A stretch of 30,865 nucleotides of DNA, taken from IMG/VR virus record IMGVR_UViG_3300037504_000098, positions 1 through 30,865 of that record. One strand, written 5' to 3'. The notes under the pieces were generated by a model. It was not told where the DNA came from and searched no databases. It saw nothing but the letters and a program-made list of their open reading frames with translations. Shown piece by piece: positions 1 through 5,287 of the stretch. The stretch is from a virus. How positions within the stretch are numbered: the stretch's first letter is position 1; each line of letters starts with the position of its first letter. Both the position numbers and the translations under genes were made by a program.

Positions 1-455
1 CGCGTCTCCTCCTCATGGCCATCTTTGTGGTGCGCGATCACGACCGCTGTCAATTGCCCCGGCTCGTCCTGGACCGGCTTAATGGTGTAGGAAAATCCGT
101 GGTCCCGAAGCGCGGGCTTGACGGTCTCAACGATCACATCGAGCGGCGCGTAGCGGTACCTCACCGTCTTACCGTCTCTGTTCATCACGTCCTTTGTCTT
201 TGCGACCGCGGGCACCGCCGCCTGAAACTCACTCAGCGCCTCAAAAAATCGCTCACGCGACCACTCGGCCTTCATCCTGTCTCGCAGCGCAACCAGCCGC
301 TCGATCGTCTCTACCGGCAAGCCTTGCGTAAGAGCAGATCCAATCATCCCCATCACGTCACTCGGATCTGCCCCCCGCACCTCCGACGCATAGCCGCTTA
401 CACCGACCGGCCGTAGATCCTGCTGCTGTGCTTCTTCGTACTCAGTAACTTCCAT
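1..455 (-). CDS. erf: ERF family single-strand DNA annealing protein (3' end beyond window)
   Basis: The reading frame opens at ATG 453-455 behind AGGAGG with a 5-nt spacer and runs uninterrupted off the left edge, giving 151 codons. The protein has a variable N-terminus, then the segment FFEALSEFQAAVPAVAKTKD, then VRYRYAPLDVIVETVKPALR and a following HGFSYTI. This spacing is characteristic of the ERF (essential recombination function) family of phage P22, which anneals complementary single strands during phage recombination and genome circularisation. I recognise the family by these motifs only. It is the last gene visible in the left minus-strand group and is preceded by a perfect 11-bp hairpin. 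RusA, at the other end of the window, could act in the same recombination pathway. The C-terminus is not visible. Confidence 0.85.
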   Translation of the reverse strand, partial: MEVTEYEEAQQQDLRPVGVSGYASEVRGADPSDVMGMIGSALTQGLPVETIERLVALRDRMKAEWSRERFFEALSEFQAAVPAVAKTKDVMNRDGKTVRYRYAPLDVIVETVKPALRDHGFSYTIKPVQDEPGQLTAVVIAHHKDGHEEET

Positions 456-476
456 GTCATCCTCCTGTTGATGCGA

Positions 477-515
477 GAGCGGCCGACCGCTACACTGTAT
501 GTGCGTCGGCCGCTC
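477..515 (-). promoter_or_regulatory. Perfect 11-bp hairpin upstream of the ERF gene
   Basis: GAGCGGCCGAC (477-487) and GTCGGCCGCTC (505-515) are perfect inverted repeats around a 17-nt loop. On the minus strand the hairpin ends about 10 nt before the AGGAGG of the ERF gene and has no U-tract, so it is a poor intrinsic terminator. It could stabilise or process the message or gate ribosome access; that is inference. Confidence 0.5.
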
Positions 516-537
516 ATCCGGCGTTTCTCATTCCCCT

Positions 538-563
538 GGCCCGGCTACCCCGCCGGGCCTTTT
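538..563 (+). terminator. Terminator-like hairpin with T-tract reading rightwards
   Basis: GGCCCGG (538-544) pairs with CCGGGCC (553-559) around an 8-nt loop and is followed by TTTT on the plus strand. The same hairpin covers the stop codon of the minus-strand gene at 545. No plus-strand gene enters it, so it may block antisense transcription or be a by-product of a GC-rich gene end. Confidence 0.35.
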
Positions 564-823
564 ATCACCTTCTTGTCTACCGCATCCATTACCTCTTCAT
601 AGAGCTCCGGCTTGAGAAGATCCTGCCAGCGCTCAGCATCGAGCGTCAGCTCATCATTTGTCACGCCGTCAGGATCTTCGATTGTAATTGTGTCCTCGAC
701 CCAATTTCCCGGATCTTGGAAGTAATGCCACCCAACGCGAAACGTGAATCCGCGCACTGTCACCGTGCTTGCACCGCGCAGCATCGGCGGCAGCCCAACG
801 TCTGACCGAGTTACGCGCGCCAT
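545..823 (-). CDS. Small protein of unknown function
   Basis: A 92-residue reading frame starts at ATG 823 behind AAGGAG with a 6-nt spacer. The N-terminal half alternates hydrophobic and polar residues (STVTVRGFTFRVGWHYF), suggesting a beta-rich fold. The C-terminal half is acidic and probably helical (ELYEEVMDAVDKKV). No motif is recognised. Its start overlaps the end of the 56-residue gene upstream by 13 nt, so the two are probably co-translated from the promoter at 995-1022. Position next to ERF suggests an early phage gene. Confidence 0.7.
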   Translation of the reverse strand: MARVTRSDVGLPPMLRGASTVTVRGFTFRVGWHYFQDPGNWVEDTITIEDPDGVTNDELTLDAERWQDLLKPELYEEVMDAVDKKVIKGPAG

Positions 824-981
824 GCCGCGCTCCTTGCCAGCCGTGCGGTCAGCTCGGCCTCCGCCAACTCCTCGAGCCTGCGGTCAACGTCGCGCTCTGT
901 GTGCGTCGGCTGGTCGACGATGCCGCGCCGGATGCGCTGCACCTGCTGCTGTGCTTTGATTGCTTGCTCACTCAATCTCAT
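811..981 (-). CDS. 56-residue charged helical protein
   Basis: ATG 979-981 follows GGGGG with a short spacer and opens a 56-codon frame ending at TAA 811-813. The protein starts MRLSEQAIKAQQQVQRIRRG and continues into a Glu/Arg-rich segment (RDVDRRLEELAEAELTARL) that looks like one long amphipathic helix. Support comes from the near-consensus promoter 14 nt upstream, the ribosome site, and the 13-nt overlap with the next gene, a pattern typical of coupled phage genes. The function is unknown; a small DNA- or protein-binding early product is one possibility. Confidence 0.6.
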   Translation of the reverse strand: MRLSEQAIKAQQQVQRIRRGIVDQPTHTERDVDRRLEELAEAELTARLARSAAWRA

Positions 982-994
982 ACCCCCGTGTTGT

Positions 995-1022
995 ATTATA
1001 CCACACTATACTGTGCAGTCAA
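995..1022 (-). promoter_or_regulatory. Strong sigma-70-type promoter with a palindromic spacer
   Basis: On the minus strand TTGACT (1017-1022) and a perfect TATAAT (995-1000) are separated by 16 nt. The spacer is almost filled by an imperfect 14-bp palindrome at 1002-1015 (CACA-c-TATA-c-TGTG on the plus strand), which could be a repressor operator. It sits 14 nt upstream of the 56-residue gene and probably drives the left group towards ERF. Confidence 0.75.
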
Positions 1023-1043
1023 GGAAAACCGGCCGGTGTGCTG

Positions 1044-1265
1044 TCACTCTCCTGCCGTTCGCTCGTATTCAGCGACAACAGCCTCATTGATTGCGTTGTA
1101 CAAATCGACGTCCTCATCATCAATGGTAGGGGTGATTGTCAGCCCAGCATCATCTACCTCTACCGCGTCGCGGCCAAGAAACCGCGTCCAGCCAACCATG
1201 CCGATAGCTTCATACATGGTTCCATTGATCGCTATCTGAATTGCGATTTCTTTCTTGTCTGTCAT
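1044..1265 (-). CDS. Small acidic protein of unknown function
   Basis: Start ATG 1263-1265 is chosen because GGAGG lies 7 nt upstream; upstream in-frame Met codons lack such a site. The 73-residue protein is strongly acidic (DDAGLTITPTIDDEDVDLYN). Its first half resembles two beta-strands (IAIQIAINGTMYEAIGMVGW), and its end is helical (AINEAVVAEYERTAGE). No family is recognised. The 22 nt around its start (1256-1277) are identical to those around the start of the next upstream gene at 1654-1675, so the two share a translation initiation region. Confidence 0.65.
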   Translation of the reverse strand: MTDKKEIAIQIAINGTMYEAIGMVGWTRFLGRDAVEVDDAGLTITPTIDDEDVDLYNAINEAVVAEYERTAGE

Positions 1266-1324
1266 CTCGTAACCTCCGTTGGTATCTGACTGCCTCATCA
1301 GCGCCGGTAGTCAATCTCCGGCGG

Positions 1325-1342
1325 ACGCCGCGCGTGCGGCGT
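1325..1342 (-). repeat. 7-bp GC hairpin between two small genes
   Basis: ACGCCGC (1325-1331) and GCGGCGT (1336-1342) pair around a 4-nt loop, 18 nt past the stop codon of the gene ending at 1361. No U-tract follows on the minus strand. It may attenuate transcription or protect a 3' end. Confidence 0.35.
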
Positions 1343-1360
1343 TTCGGCTACTCTGTCCTC

Positions 1361-1663
1361 TCAGTCTCTATGGACAATCCGGAAGCCATTACGCACGGCC
1401 GCTATGCAGTTTTCGGCGCCGTGCATAACCGCGTCGGACAGCGTGTCGTGATAGTGCACCGTGTCACGCGTACGGCCGTTGACCTCACTAGTGTAGTCTC
1501 GCCGTGCCTGTGTGCCGAGGTCGGAGACCTGTATCGCGATTAGATCCTCACCGCGTGCGAGTACCACCTCTTCGCCGCTTGACAGCGCGTCAGCTGCGGC
1601 CGCTCTGTCGCCGTGTGCATCGTCCATCACTCTGTCGTAGATCGCCTTTGCTCTGTCTGTCAT
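1361..1663 (-). CDS. Small early-type protein of unknown function
   Basis: ATG 1661-1663 is chosen over a much longer upstream open frame because GGAGG lies 7 nt before it and a promoter (TTGCGC-17-TATACT) lies just upstream; the longer frame would run through that promoter and the regulator gene. The 100-residue protein has an Ala/Asp-rich helical N-terminus (MDDAHGDRAAAADALSSGEE), a central beta-like stretch (EEVVLARGEDLIAIQVSDLG), and a His-containing C-terminal half. I recognise no family. Its leader matches that of the gene at 1265 for 22 nt, suggesting common translational control. Confidence 0.65.
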   Translation of the reverse strand: MTDRAKAIYDRVMDDAHGDRAAAADALSSGEEVVLARGEDLIAIQVSDLGTQARRDYTSEVNGRTRDTVHYHDTLSDAVMHGAENCIAAVRNGFRIVHRD

Positions 1664-1691
1664 CTCGTAACCTCCATCGTTTGATAATAAG

Positions 1692-1734
1692 AGTATACCA
1701 CGTCTTATCACACAGCGCAATGGTGTGTGATAAG
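1692..1734 (-). promoter_or_regulatory. Promoter enclosed by a 10-bp inverted repeat (operator candidate)
   Basis: On the minus strand TTGCGC (1715-1720) and TATACT (1692-1697) are 17 nt apart. The -35 lies inside the loop of a perfect 10-bp inverted repeat, CTTATCACAC (1704-1713) and GTGTGATAAG (1725-1734). A dimeric repressor bound here would cover the -35 and spacer. It probably serves the gene starting at 1663. The adjacent RHH/AbrB-type protein is an obvious candidate binder, by inference. Confidence 0.65.
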
Positions 1735-1770
1735 AAAGTGAGGCAAATGTGCGATTTTTAACTGGAACTA

Positions 1771-2088
1771 CTACACGCCTGTGTAGTGTTTTGCAGGTTG
1801 GATGATGAGCGCTTCGTCGGAGTACGACACTGTGACGCGGTCTCTCGCTCGCAGTCCGGTGCTGCGCGTCCACGCGCGCGGTAGCGAGACCATCAGCTCG
1901 TCTTTGTGCGCTCGCACCGCCTGACGCTTTCCGGCGCGAGTGATCGGAGATCCGGCTCCGGACTTGATCCACTGCGCGAGCATGCGCGAGACGCTCAGTC
2001 CGGCGTCGGATGCTGCGGCATGGAGCGCGTGCCTCACTTCGTTTGGGACTACAATAGACACAACTGTGTGTCCTTTAGGGATGCCCAT
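1771..2088 (-). CDS. Ribbon-helix-helix / AbrB-type DNA-binding regulator
   Basis: ATG 2086-2088 follows GGAGG with a 6-nt spacer; the frame continues upstream, but that region lies in the promoter. The 105-residue protein appears to join two DNA-binding folds. Residues about 9-43 (VVSIVVPNEVRHALHAAASD, then two helices) match the strand-helix-helix pattern of RHH proteins. Residues about 63-100 (DELMVSLPRAWTRSTGLRAR, then a strand pair ending in EALIIQPAK) match the swapped-hairpin SpoVT/AbrB pattern. It probably controls the small genes downstream and perhaps itself, since a palindrome sits in its own promoter. A six-base-pair inverted repeat overlaps its stop codon. Assignments rest on pattern recognition. 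Confidence 0.7.
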   Translation of the reverse strand: MGIPKGHTVVSIVVPNEVRHALHAAASDAGLSVSRMLAQWIKSGAGSPITRAGKRQAVRAHKDELMVSLPRAWTRSTGLRARDRVTVSYSDEALIIQPAKHYTGV

Positions 2089-2127
2089 AGTTGCCTCCGT
2101 GGATGAGACCATTTTAGCCTCCATTCA

Positions 2128-2157
2128 ATCATAGCGCTGGTTATAACCATCAATCAA
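2128..2157 (-). promoter_or_regulatory. Promoter of the regulator gene with a perfect palindrome
   Basis: On the minus strand TTGATT (2152-2157) and TATGAT (2128-2133) are 18 nt apart, ahead of the regulator start at 2088. The spacer contains the perfect 10-bp palindrome GGTTATAACC (2139-2148), well placed for autorepression. The same 92-nt gap precedes the plus-strand HNH gene, so one bound protein could affect both directions. Confidence 0.55.
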
Positions 2158-2180
2158 CGGTAAAATGTGGCGAAGGAGGA

Positions 2181-2735
2181 ATGATGAATTACAATGAGAT
2201 TCGCAAGCAAAACATGAAGCTCTACAATCAACTGTACGCCAGAGTACGATTCCACGACCAGCGCGACAAATGGCGATGTTTTTACTGCGGTCAAGAGGCC
2301 GGAACAATAGATCACCAGCCACCGCTTTCGGTTATCGGATCTATGGTAACGTCTGGAATTATCTTTCAATGTGTGACGATCCCGTGTTGCTTTCAATGCA
2401 ACAGCATCCTCGGAAACGCCCAAACAACGACGCTTTCTGAACGATTTGAGCTCCTGAAAGAACGGCTGCGCACAAAGTATCGCAAGGAATTGCGATTGGC
2501 CGGTCAGTGGACCCTATCGGAAATCCTGGAGCTTGGCCCTTCTTTGCGTGCCATGGTTACTAGGTCTATCAGGCTTGGAGAGGATGCAGAGTCTCGGATC
2601 CTGTACCCCGGTCATCGCATTATCCATGACGACGCGCACTGGAATGATGGACAAATGCAAATATGCCCCAACTGCACTTTCGTTACTGATGAACATGATT
2701 GCCCAATGTGCGGACAGAAACTGAGCAGGCGTTAG
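2181..2735 (+). CDS. HNH-type endonuclease-like zinc protein
   Basis: This is the only convincing plus-strand gene (184 residues), with AAGGAGGA directly before two consecutive ATG codons (2181 and 2184; the second has better spacing). Near residue 33 it has CFYCGQ followed by IDHQPPLS, then a later CCFQCNS. This Cys-x2-Cys, Asp-His, Cys-x2-Cys order is the zinc-framed beta-beta-alpha signature of one HNH group. A second zinc ribbon closes the protein (CPNC and CPMCG). HNH proteins cut or nick DNA; phages use them in packaging or as mobile endonucleases. Opposite orientation and somewhat AT-richer sequence suggest an inserted gene. Its stop interlocks with the convergent lysis gene in TTAG at 2732-2735. 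Confidence 0.75.
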   Translation: MMNYNEIRKQNMKLYNQLYARVRFHDQRDKWRCFYCGQEAGTIDHQPPLSVIGSMVTSGIIFQCVTIPCCFQCNSILGNAQTTTLSERFELLKERLRTKYRKELRLAGQWTLSEILELGPSLRAMVTRSIRLGEDAESRILYPGHRIIHDDAHWNDGQMQICPNCTFVTDEHDCPMCGQKLSRR

Positions 2736-3193
2736 CTACCAAAGGCTACCCAAATAACCATGCCAACAGCAGCCGCCCACGCCCCGCGCTCTATCCAGTG
2801 CCACACCTGCTGTCTACGGATTTCGGATTGCAGCTCCGCTACCCGAGCCTCCGCCGCCCGCCTGTAGCTCTCGAACGAGTGAGACATACTGGTCAAAAAG
2901 GATTGCGATCTCCGTAATGAGCTCGACGTCTCCAAGAGATCCGTCTGCAATAGCTGCAGCTCGAGCCGCAATTGCTCGACCTCTCGCGACCGCTCTATCA
3001 ATCGCTCCTTGAGCTCTGCGATTTTCTCGCTGAGCGTCTCTGAGATCCCGCCGAGTGTCGGTGAGTCGCTGCTGTAGCTCGGCTGTGTACTCGGCTCCGG
3101 CGGCTCGAGCGCTCGCAGTGCCCCAAACCCAGCCAGCAGCAACAGCAACGCAAAGCACAGCACCAGCCACCAGGACACGCTTGATCGTCGCAT
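2732..3193 (-). CDS. Overlapping lysis protein with two membrane segments and a coiled coil (spanin-like)
   Basis: This 153-residue frame starts at ATG 3193, only 7 nt into the i-spanin-like gene, and overlaps it out of frame before running past its end. It has an N-terminal hydrophobic segment (WWLVLCFALLLLLAGFG), a Pro/Ser linker, a long Leu/Glu/Arg coiled coil (about residues 50-125), and a C-terminal hydrophobic segment (GAWAAAVGMVIWVAF). Nested frames of this kind are typical of Rz/Rz1 spanin pairs. A lipoprotein signal would be expected for an outer-membrane partner, but Phe replaces Cys in LLLLLAGF. N-terminal signal, coiled coil and C-terminal membrane segment also recall unimolecular spanins. 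Both overlapping frames look protein-like; that both are expressed is inference. Confidence 0.55.
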   Translation of the reverse strand: MRRSSVSWWLVLCFALLLLLAGFGALRALEPPEPSTQPSYSSDSPTLGGISETLSEKIAELKERLIERSREVEQLRLELQLLQTDLLETSSSLRRSQSFLTSMSHSFESYRRAAEARVAELQSEIRRQQVWHWIERGAWAAAVGMVIWVAFGS

Positions 3194-3200
3194 TGCTCAT
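2814..3200 (-). CDS. Inner-membrane spanin-like coiled-coil protein (Rz-type)
   Basis: ATG 3198-3200 follows GGAGAGGAG and overlaps the holin-like stop in ATGA, so it is translationally coupled. The 128-residue protein has a short positive N-terminus, one membrane segment (VLVAGAVLCVAVAAGWVWG), then a long Gln/Arg/Glu helix (ELQQRLTDTRRDLRDAQREN) and a Gly-rich tail. This single-anchor plus periplasmic coiled-coil plan is that of i-spanins, which fuse inner and outer membranes in the last step of Gram-negative lysis. It lies directly after endolysin and holin-like genes, as in classical lysis cassettes. The overlapping frame at 2732-3193 is the possible partner. Confidence 0.6.
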   Translation of the reverse strand: MSNATIKRVLVAGAVLCVAVAAGWVWGTASARAAGAEYTAELQQRLTDTRRDLRDAQRENRRAQGAIDRAVARGRAIAARAAAIADGSLGDVELITEIAILFDQYVSLVRELQAGGGGSGSGAAIRNP

Positions 3201-3397
3201 GATCTCCTCTCCGCTACCCCAGCGATAACCGACGCCGCACCGGTCGTCAGCACCCACTTGCTGTAGTCGACAAGCACAGTGTTTCCGAGCACTGCGCCGA
3301 CAAACCCGGCCAGCAAAGACGCGCTCATCAGCACGTAGCCTGCAACCCGCTTACTGCTCAAATTGCCGTTGACGTCCCGCATCAATCCATCAGCCAT
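3197..3397 (-). CDS. Holin-like small membrane protein
   Basis: ATG 3397 follows GGAGGGG and overlaps the endolysin stop by 8 nt. The 66-residue protein begins with a polar segment containing DVNGNLSSKRVAGYVL, then has two hydrophobic stretches (VAGYVLMSASLLAGFVGAVL and WVLTTGAASVIAGVA) and ends in a charged ERRS. A short two-helix membrane protein between an M23 endolysin and a spanin-like gene is the expected place for a holin, which forms the inner-membrane lesion that releases or activates the endolysin. No sequence-specific holin motif is claimed; an antiholin or other small membrane lysis factor is also possible. Confidence 0.65.
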   Translation of the reverse strand: MADGLMRDVNGNLSSKRVAGYVLMSASLLAGFVGAVLGNTVLVDYSKWVLTTGAASVIAGVAERRS

Positions 3398-3869
3398 AGA
3401 TCCCCTCCGTGAAAACTCGATACGGACACAGCCGCTCTTTCGATGGCCAGTACATTATCTCCATGTGCAGGTGTGGCCCGCCCGCCCTGCCGGTGGCCCC
3501 GACAAACCCAATCACGTCGCCTTCGCCAAGCGGCATGCCTGATCCGAAAAGCGGCGGCTCTGCAAGATGGGAGTAGGTGACAAGGATCGTGCCGCACTCG
3601 GTCTGGATCTCAATGTCAGTGTAGTTGCCACTGTTGCCGGTCCACTGATCCCCGTCTGCTCGAGCCGCCCTGACGTGGCCTCGGCCGCAGGAGCGGAGCG
3701 GCGTGCCGTGCGGTAGTACCAGGTCAATCGCCCACGCATAAGGTGAGTCGTGCGGCTCCCACGTGCTTTGATGCTCAGCTACACCGTGTGAGGCGAGCGC
3801 GCATCCGTCCTCACCACGCTCGGCCTTGAGCCACCAGTACAGATGCACGGGGATCTGCAGCGTGGTCAT
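3390..3869 (-). CDS. M23 family peptidoglycan endopeptidase (endolysin)
   Basis: The 159-residue protein starts at ATG 3869, overlapping the previous stop in ATGA. It shows the LytM/M23 zinc peptidase plan: His40 and Asp49 around DSPYAWAIDL, a YSHL turn with His101, and the C-terminal GATGRAGGPHLHMEI whose His133/His135 supply a base and a zinc ligand. M23 enzymes cut peptide cross-bridges in peptidoglycan. There is no signal peptide, so export would rely on the adjacent holin-like protein. The wider-than-usual spacing between His40 and Asp49 leaves the first zinc ligand less certain. A tail-associated role is possible, but its position directly before the holin-like gene favours endolysin. 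Confidence 0.85.
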   Translation of the reverse strand: MTTLQIPVHLYWWLKAERGEDGCALASHGVAEHQSTWEPHDSPYAWAIDLVLPHGTPLRSCGRGHVRAARADGDQWTGNSGNYTDIEIQTECGTILVTYSHLAEPPLFGSGMPLGEGDVIGFVGATGRAGGPHLHMEIMYWPSKERLCPYRVFTEGIYG

Positions 3870-4495
3870 GATGTCCCCAGGTGCCGGGCCGCGTAATCGT
3901 AGAACGGCCGCAGCTGTTCGACAAGCGAGTCGCGGAACTCGTCGGTGAGGAGCATGTCAACGAACTCCACCTGAGACACTACCCGCGTCCGGTCGCTGTG
4001 CTCGGCGTAGCGCACTACTGAGTCATACTCGCTGTTGATCAGCGATTTGAGCGAGTCGAGCACGCGCGGCACAACCGATCGGCGAATGTAGGCTGTGAGC
4101 TCCTCGCCGTCCCAATCCCGTGTTGCTATGTCGGTCTCGATAATCTTCTGGACTGAGTTCGTCCCGTTGCCCGCCGCAACAGCAAACCGTATCAGCATCC
4201 GCGCGTAGATCGCATCCTCAACCCCGGTCATGTCGTCCGGTGATACGCCCTTCTCCTTCATAATCCGGAGATAGCCGGTGTAGATGAGAGACGTTATCTG
4301 CCCCACGTTCTGCGGCACGTAGGCAAGTGCACGTCCAAGCGGCGTTGTCTGCTCGCCGTCGCCGTGCACGACAATCGCTGTTTTACCCACGTTGATGCTT
4401 TTGACGTTGCTTCCGATCTTGATCAGTAGCCACACCACCACGGTGATGAGCGCTGCCCCGCCTGCTGTTATCGGTCCCCACATCCATGTTGGCAT
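3866..4495 (-). CDS. Membrane-anchored protein of unknown function between fibre and lysis genes
   Basis: ATG 4495 follows AGGAGAT. The 209-residue protein has one N-terminal membrane segment (ITAGGAALITVVVWLLIKIG, about residues 9-28). A mostly helical soluble domain follows, rich in Arg, Asp and Val, with several segments of amphipathic character (EDAIYARMLIRFAVAAGN; ELTAYIRRSVVPRVLDSLK). No family is recognised. Its end overlaps the endolysin start by 4 nt, so it is likely co-translated with the lysis genes. A role in lysis control or at the inner membrane would fit; that is inference. Confidence 0.7.
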   Translation of the reverse strand: MPTWMWGPITAGGAALITVVVWLLIKIGSNVKSINVGKTAIVVHGDGEQTTPLGRALAYVPQNVGQITSLIYTGYLRIMKEKGVSPDDMTGVEDAIYARMLIRFAVAAGNGTNSVQKIIETDIATRDWDGEELTAYIRRSVVPRVLDSLKSLINSEYDSVVRYAEHSDRTRVVSQVEFVDMLLTDEFRDSLVEQLRPFYDYAARHLGTS

Positions 4496-4507
4496 TGGTT
4501 AGATCTC

Positions 4508-5287
4508 CTATGCGAGCCTGTAGATAACGACGCGGTAGTACCAGTCATCGTTGTCGAGAACGCCGAACGTGCCGTCAACGTTTAAAATGCCCAAGCCATC
4601 CGTCCCGGTGTTGAGTTTGATAGTGTTGCCGTCAACCGGCTCAATGACGATCCCGTACACTTCGGCGGCCGCCACGGCAGCGTCATAACTGATTTCAGCG
4701 TACTCACGAGCATTTGCATCTGTCCCGTCAGTGCTCACGTAGAAATTGACGATCACCTCCGGCAGCGCGGCACCCAGGTTGTGCGCGACCGTGAACTCTG
4801 CGGCTGTCCAGTCACTGTTTGATATCCAACCCGTGTCGAAGTTTGCCTTGAGCTGCACCACCGACCAATAGCTGCCCGTCCACCTCAGGCATATCACGTT
4901 GTATTGCGATGGCAGAGAGTAACTCGTTTTACCTTCGATCGTGTCGCTTCCCGATCTGCTGACGGTGACCTTTCCAGCGCCTGAGTCCACCTTGTGGACC
5001 TCAACCTCGTCGCCGGTCAGCATGTTGGCCCCTGCAGGTAGCGTGATCGTGCGATCAGTTGCACCGGTGGTCACGTACAGCACCCGCGCATCGTCGCGCC
5101 CGGTGATGGTGTAGTCGGCGCTTTTCGCTGCAGACTCTAGCGGCTGATTCAACAAGTCCTCAAGCGTGAGCTTACGCGACCGTGTTCCCGCAGCAAGCCC
5201 GGTCTGCTCGATCTCAAGCAACGTCTCTGCAAGAGATAGCGTTGCAGCCGCGTCAAGATCGCTTATCCTTTTTGGTACGGTCGCCAC
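4508..5287 (-). CDS. Tail fibre or tail-tip structural protein
   Basis: The start is GTG 5287, overlapping the upstream TAG by one nucleotide. The 259-residue protein opens with KRISDLDAAATLSLAETLLE, an N-terminal pattern common in phage tail fibres and minor tail proteins. A beta-rich segment follows (DARVLYVTTGATDRTITLPA, as in trimeric fibre shafts), and later FTVAHNLGAALPEVIVNFYV, also common in fibre tips. Position immediately after the hub-like gene and before lysis supports a receptor-facing tail component. No enzymatic domain or chaperone motif is visible. It is moderately short for a complete fibre, so it may attach to the propeller protein or form a short tip. Confidence 0.7.
   Translation of the reverse strand: MATVPKRISDLDAAATLSLAETLLEIEQTGLAAGTRSRKLTLEDLLNQPLESAAKSADYTITGRDDARVLYVTTGATDRTITLPAGANMLTGDEVEVHKVDSGAGKVTVSRSGSDTIEGKTSYSLPSQYNVICLRWTGSYWSVVQLKANFDTGWISNSDWTAAEFTVAHNLGAALPEVIVNFYVSTDGTDANAREYAEISYDAAVAAAEVYGIVIEPVDGNTIKLNTGTDGLGILNVDGTFGVLDNDDWYYRVVIYRLA

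Noticed and set aside
15-416. Plus-strand open frame at the left edge
   Set aside because: It is the antisense of the ERF protein, whose frame has a good ribosome site and family motifs.
2154-2423. Minus-strand small frames opposite the HNH gene (2125-2322 and 2154-2423)
   Set aside because: They lack ribosome sites, and the plus-strand frame has paired zinc motifs and AAGGAGGA before its start.
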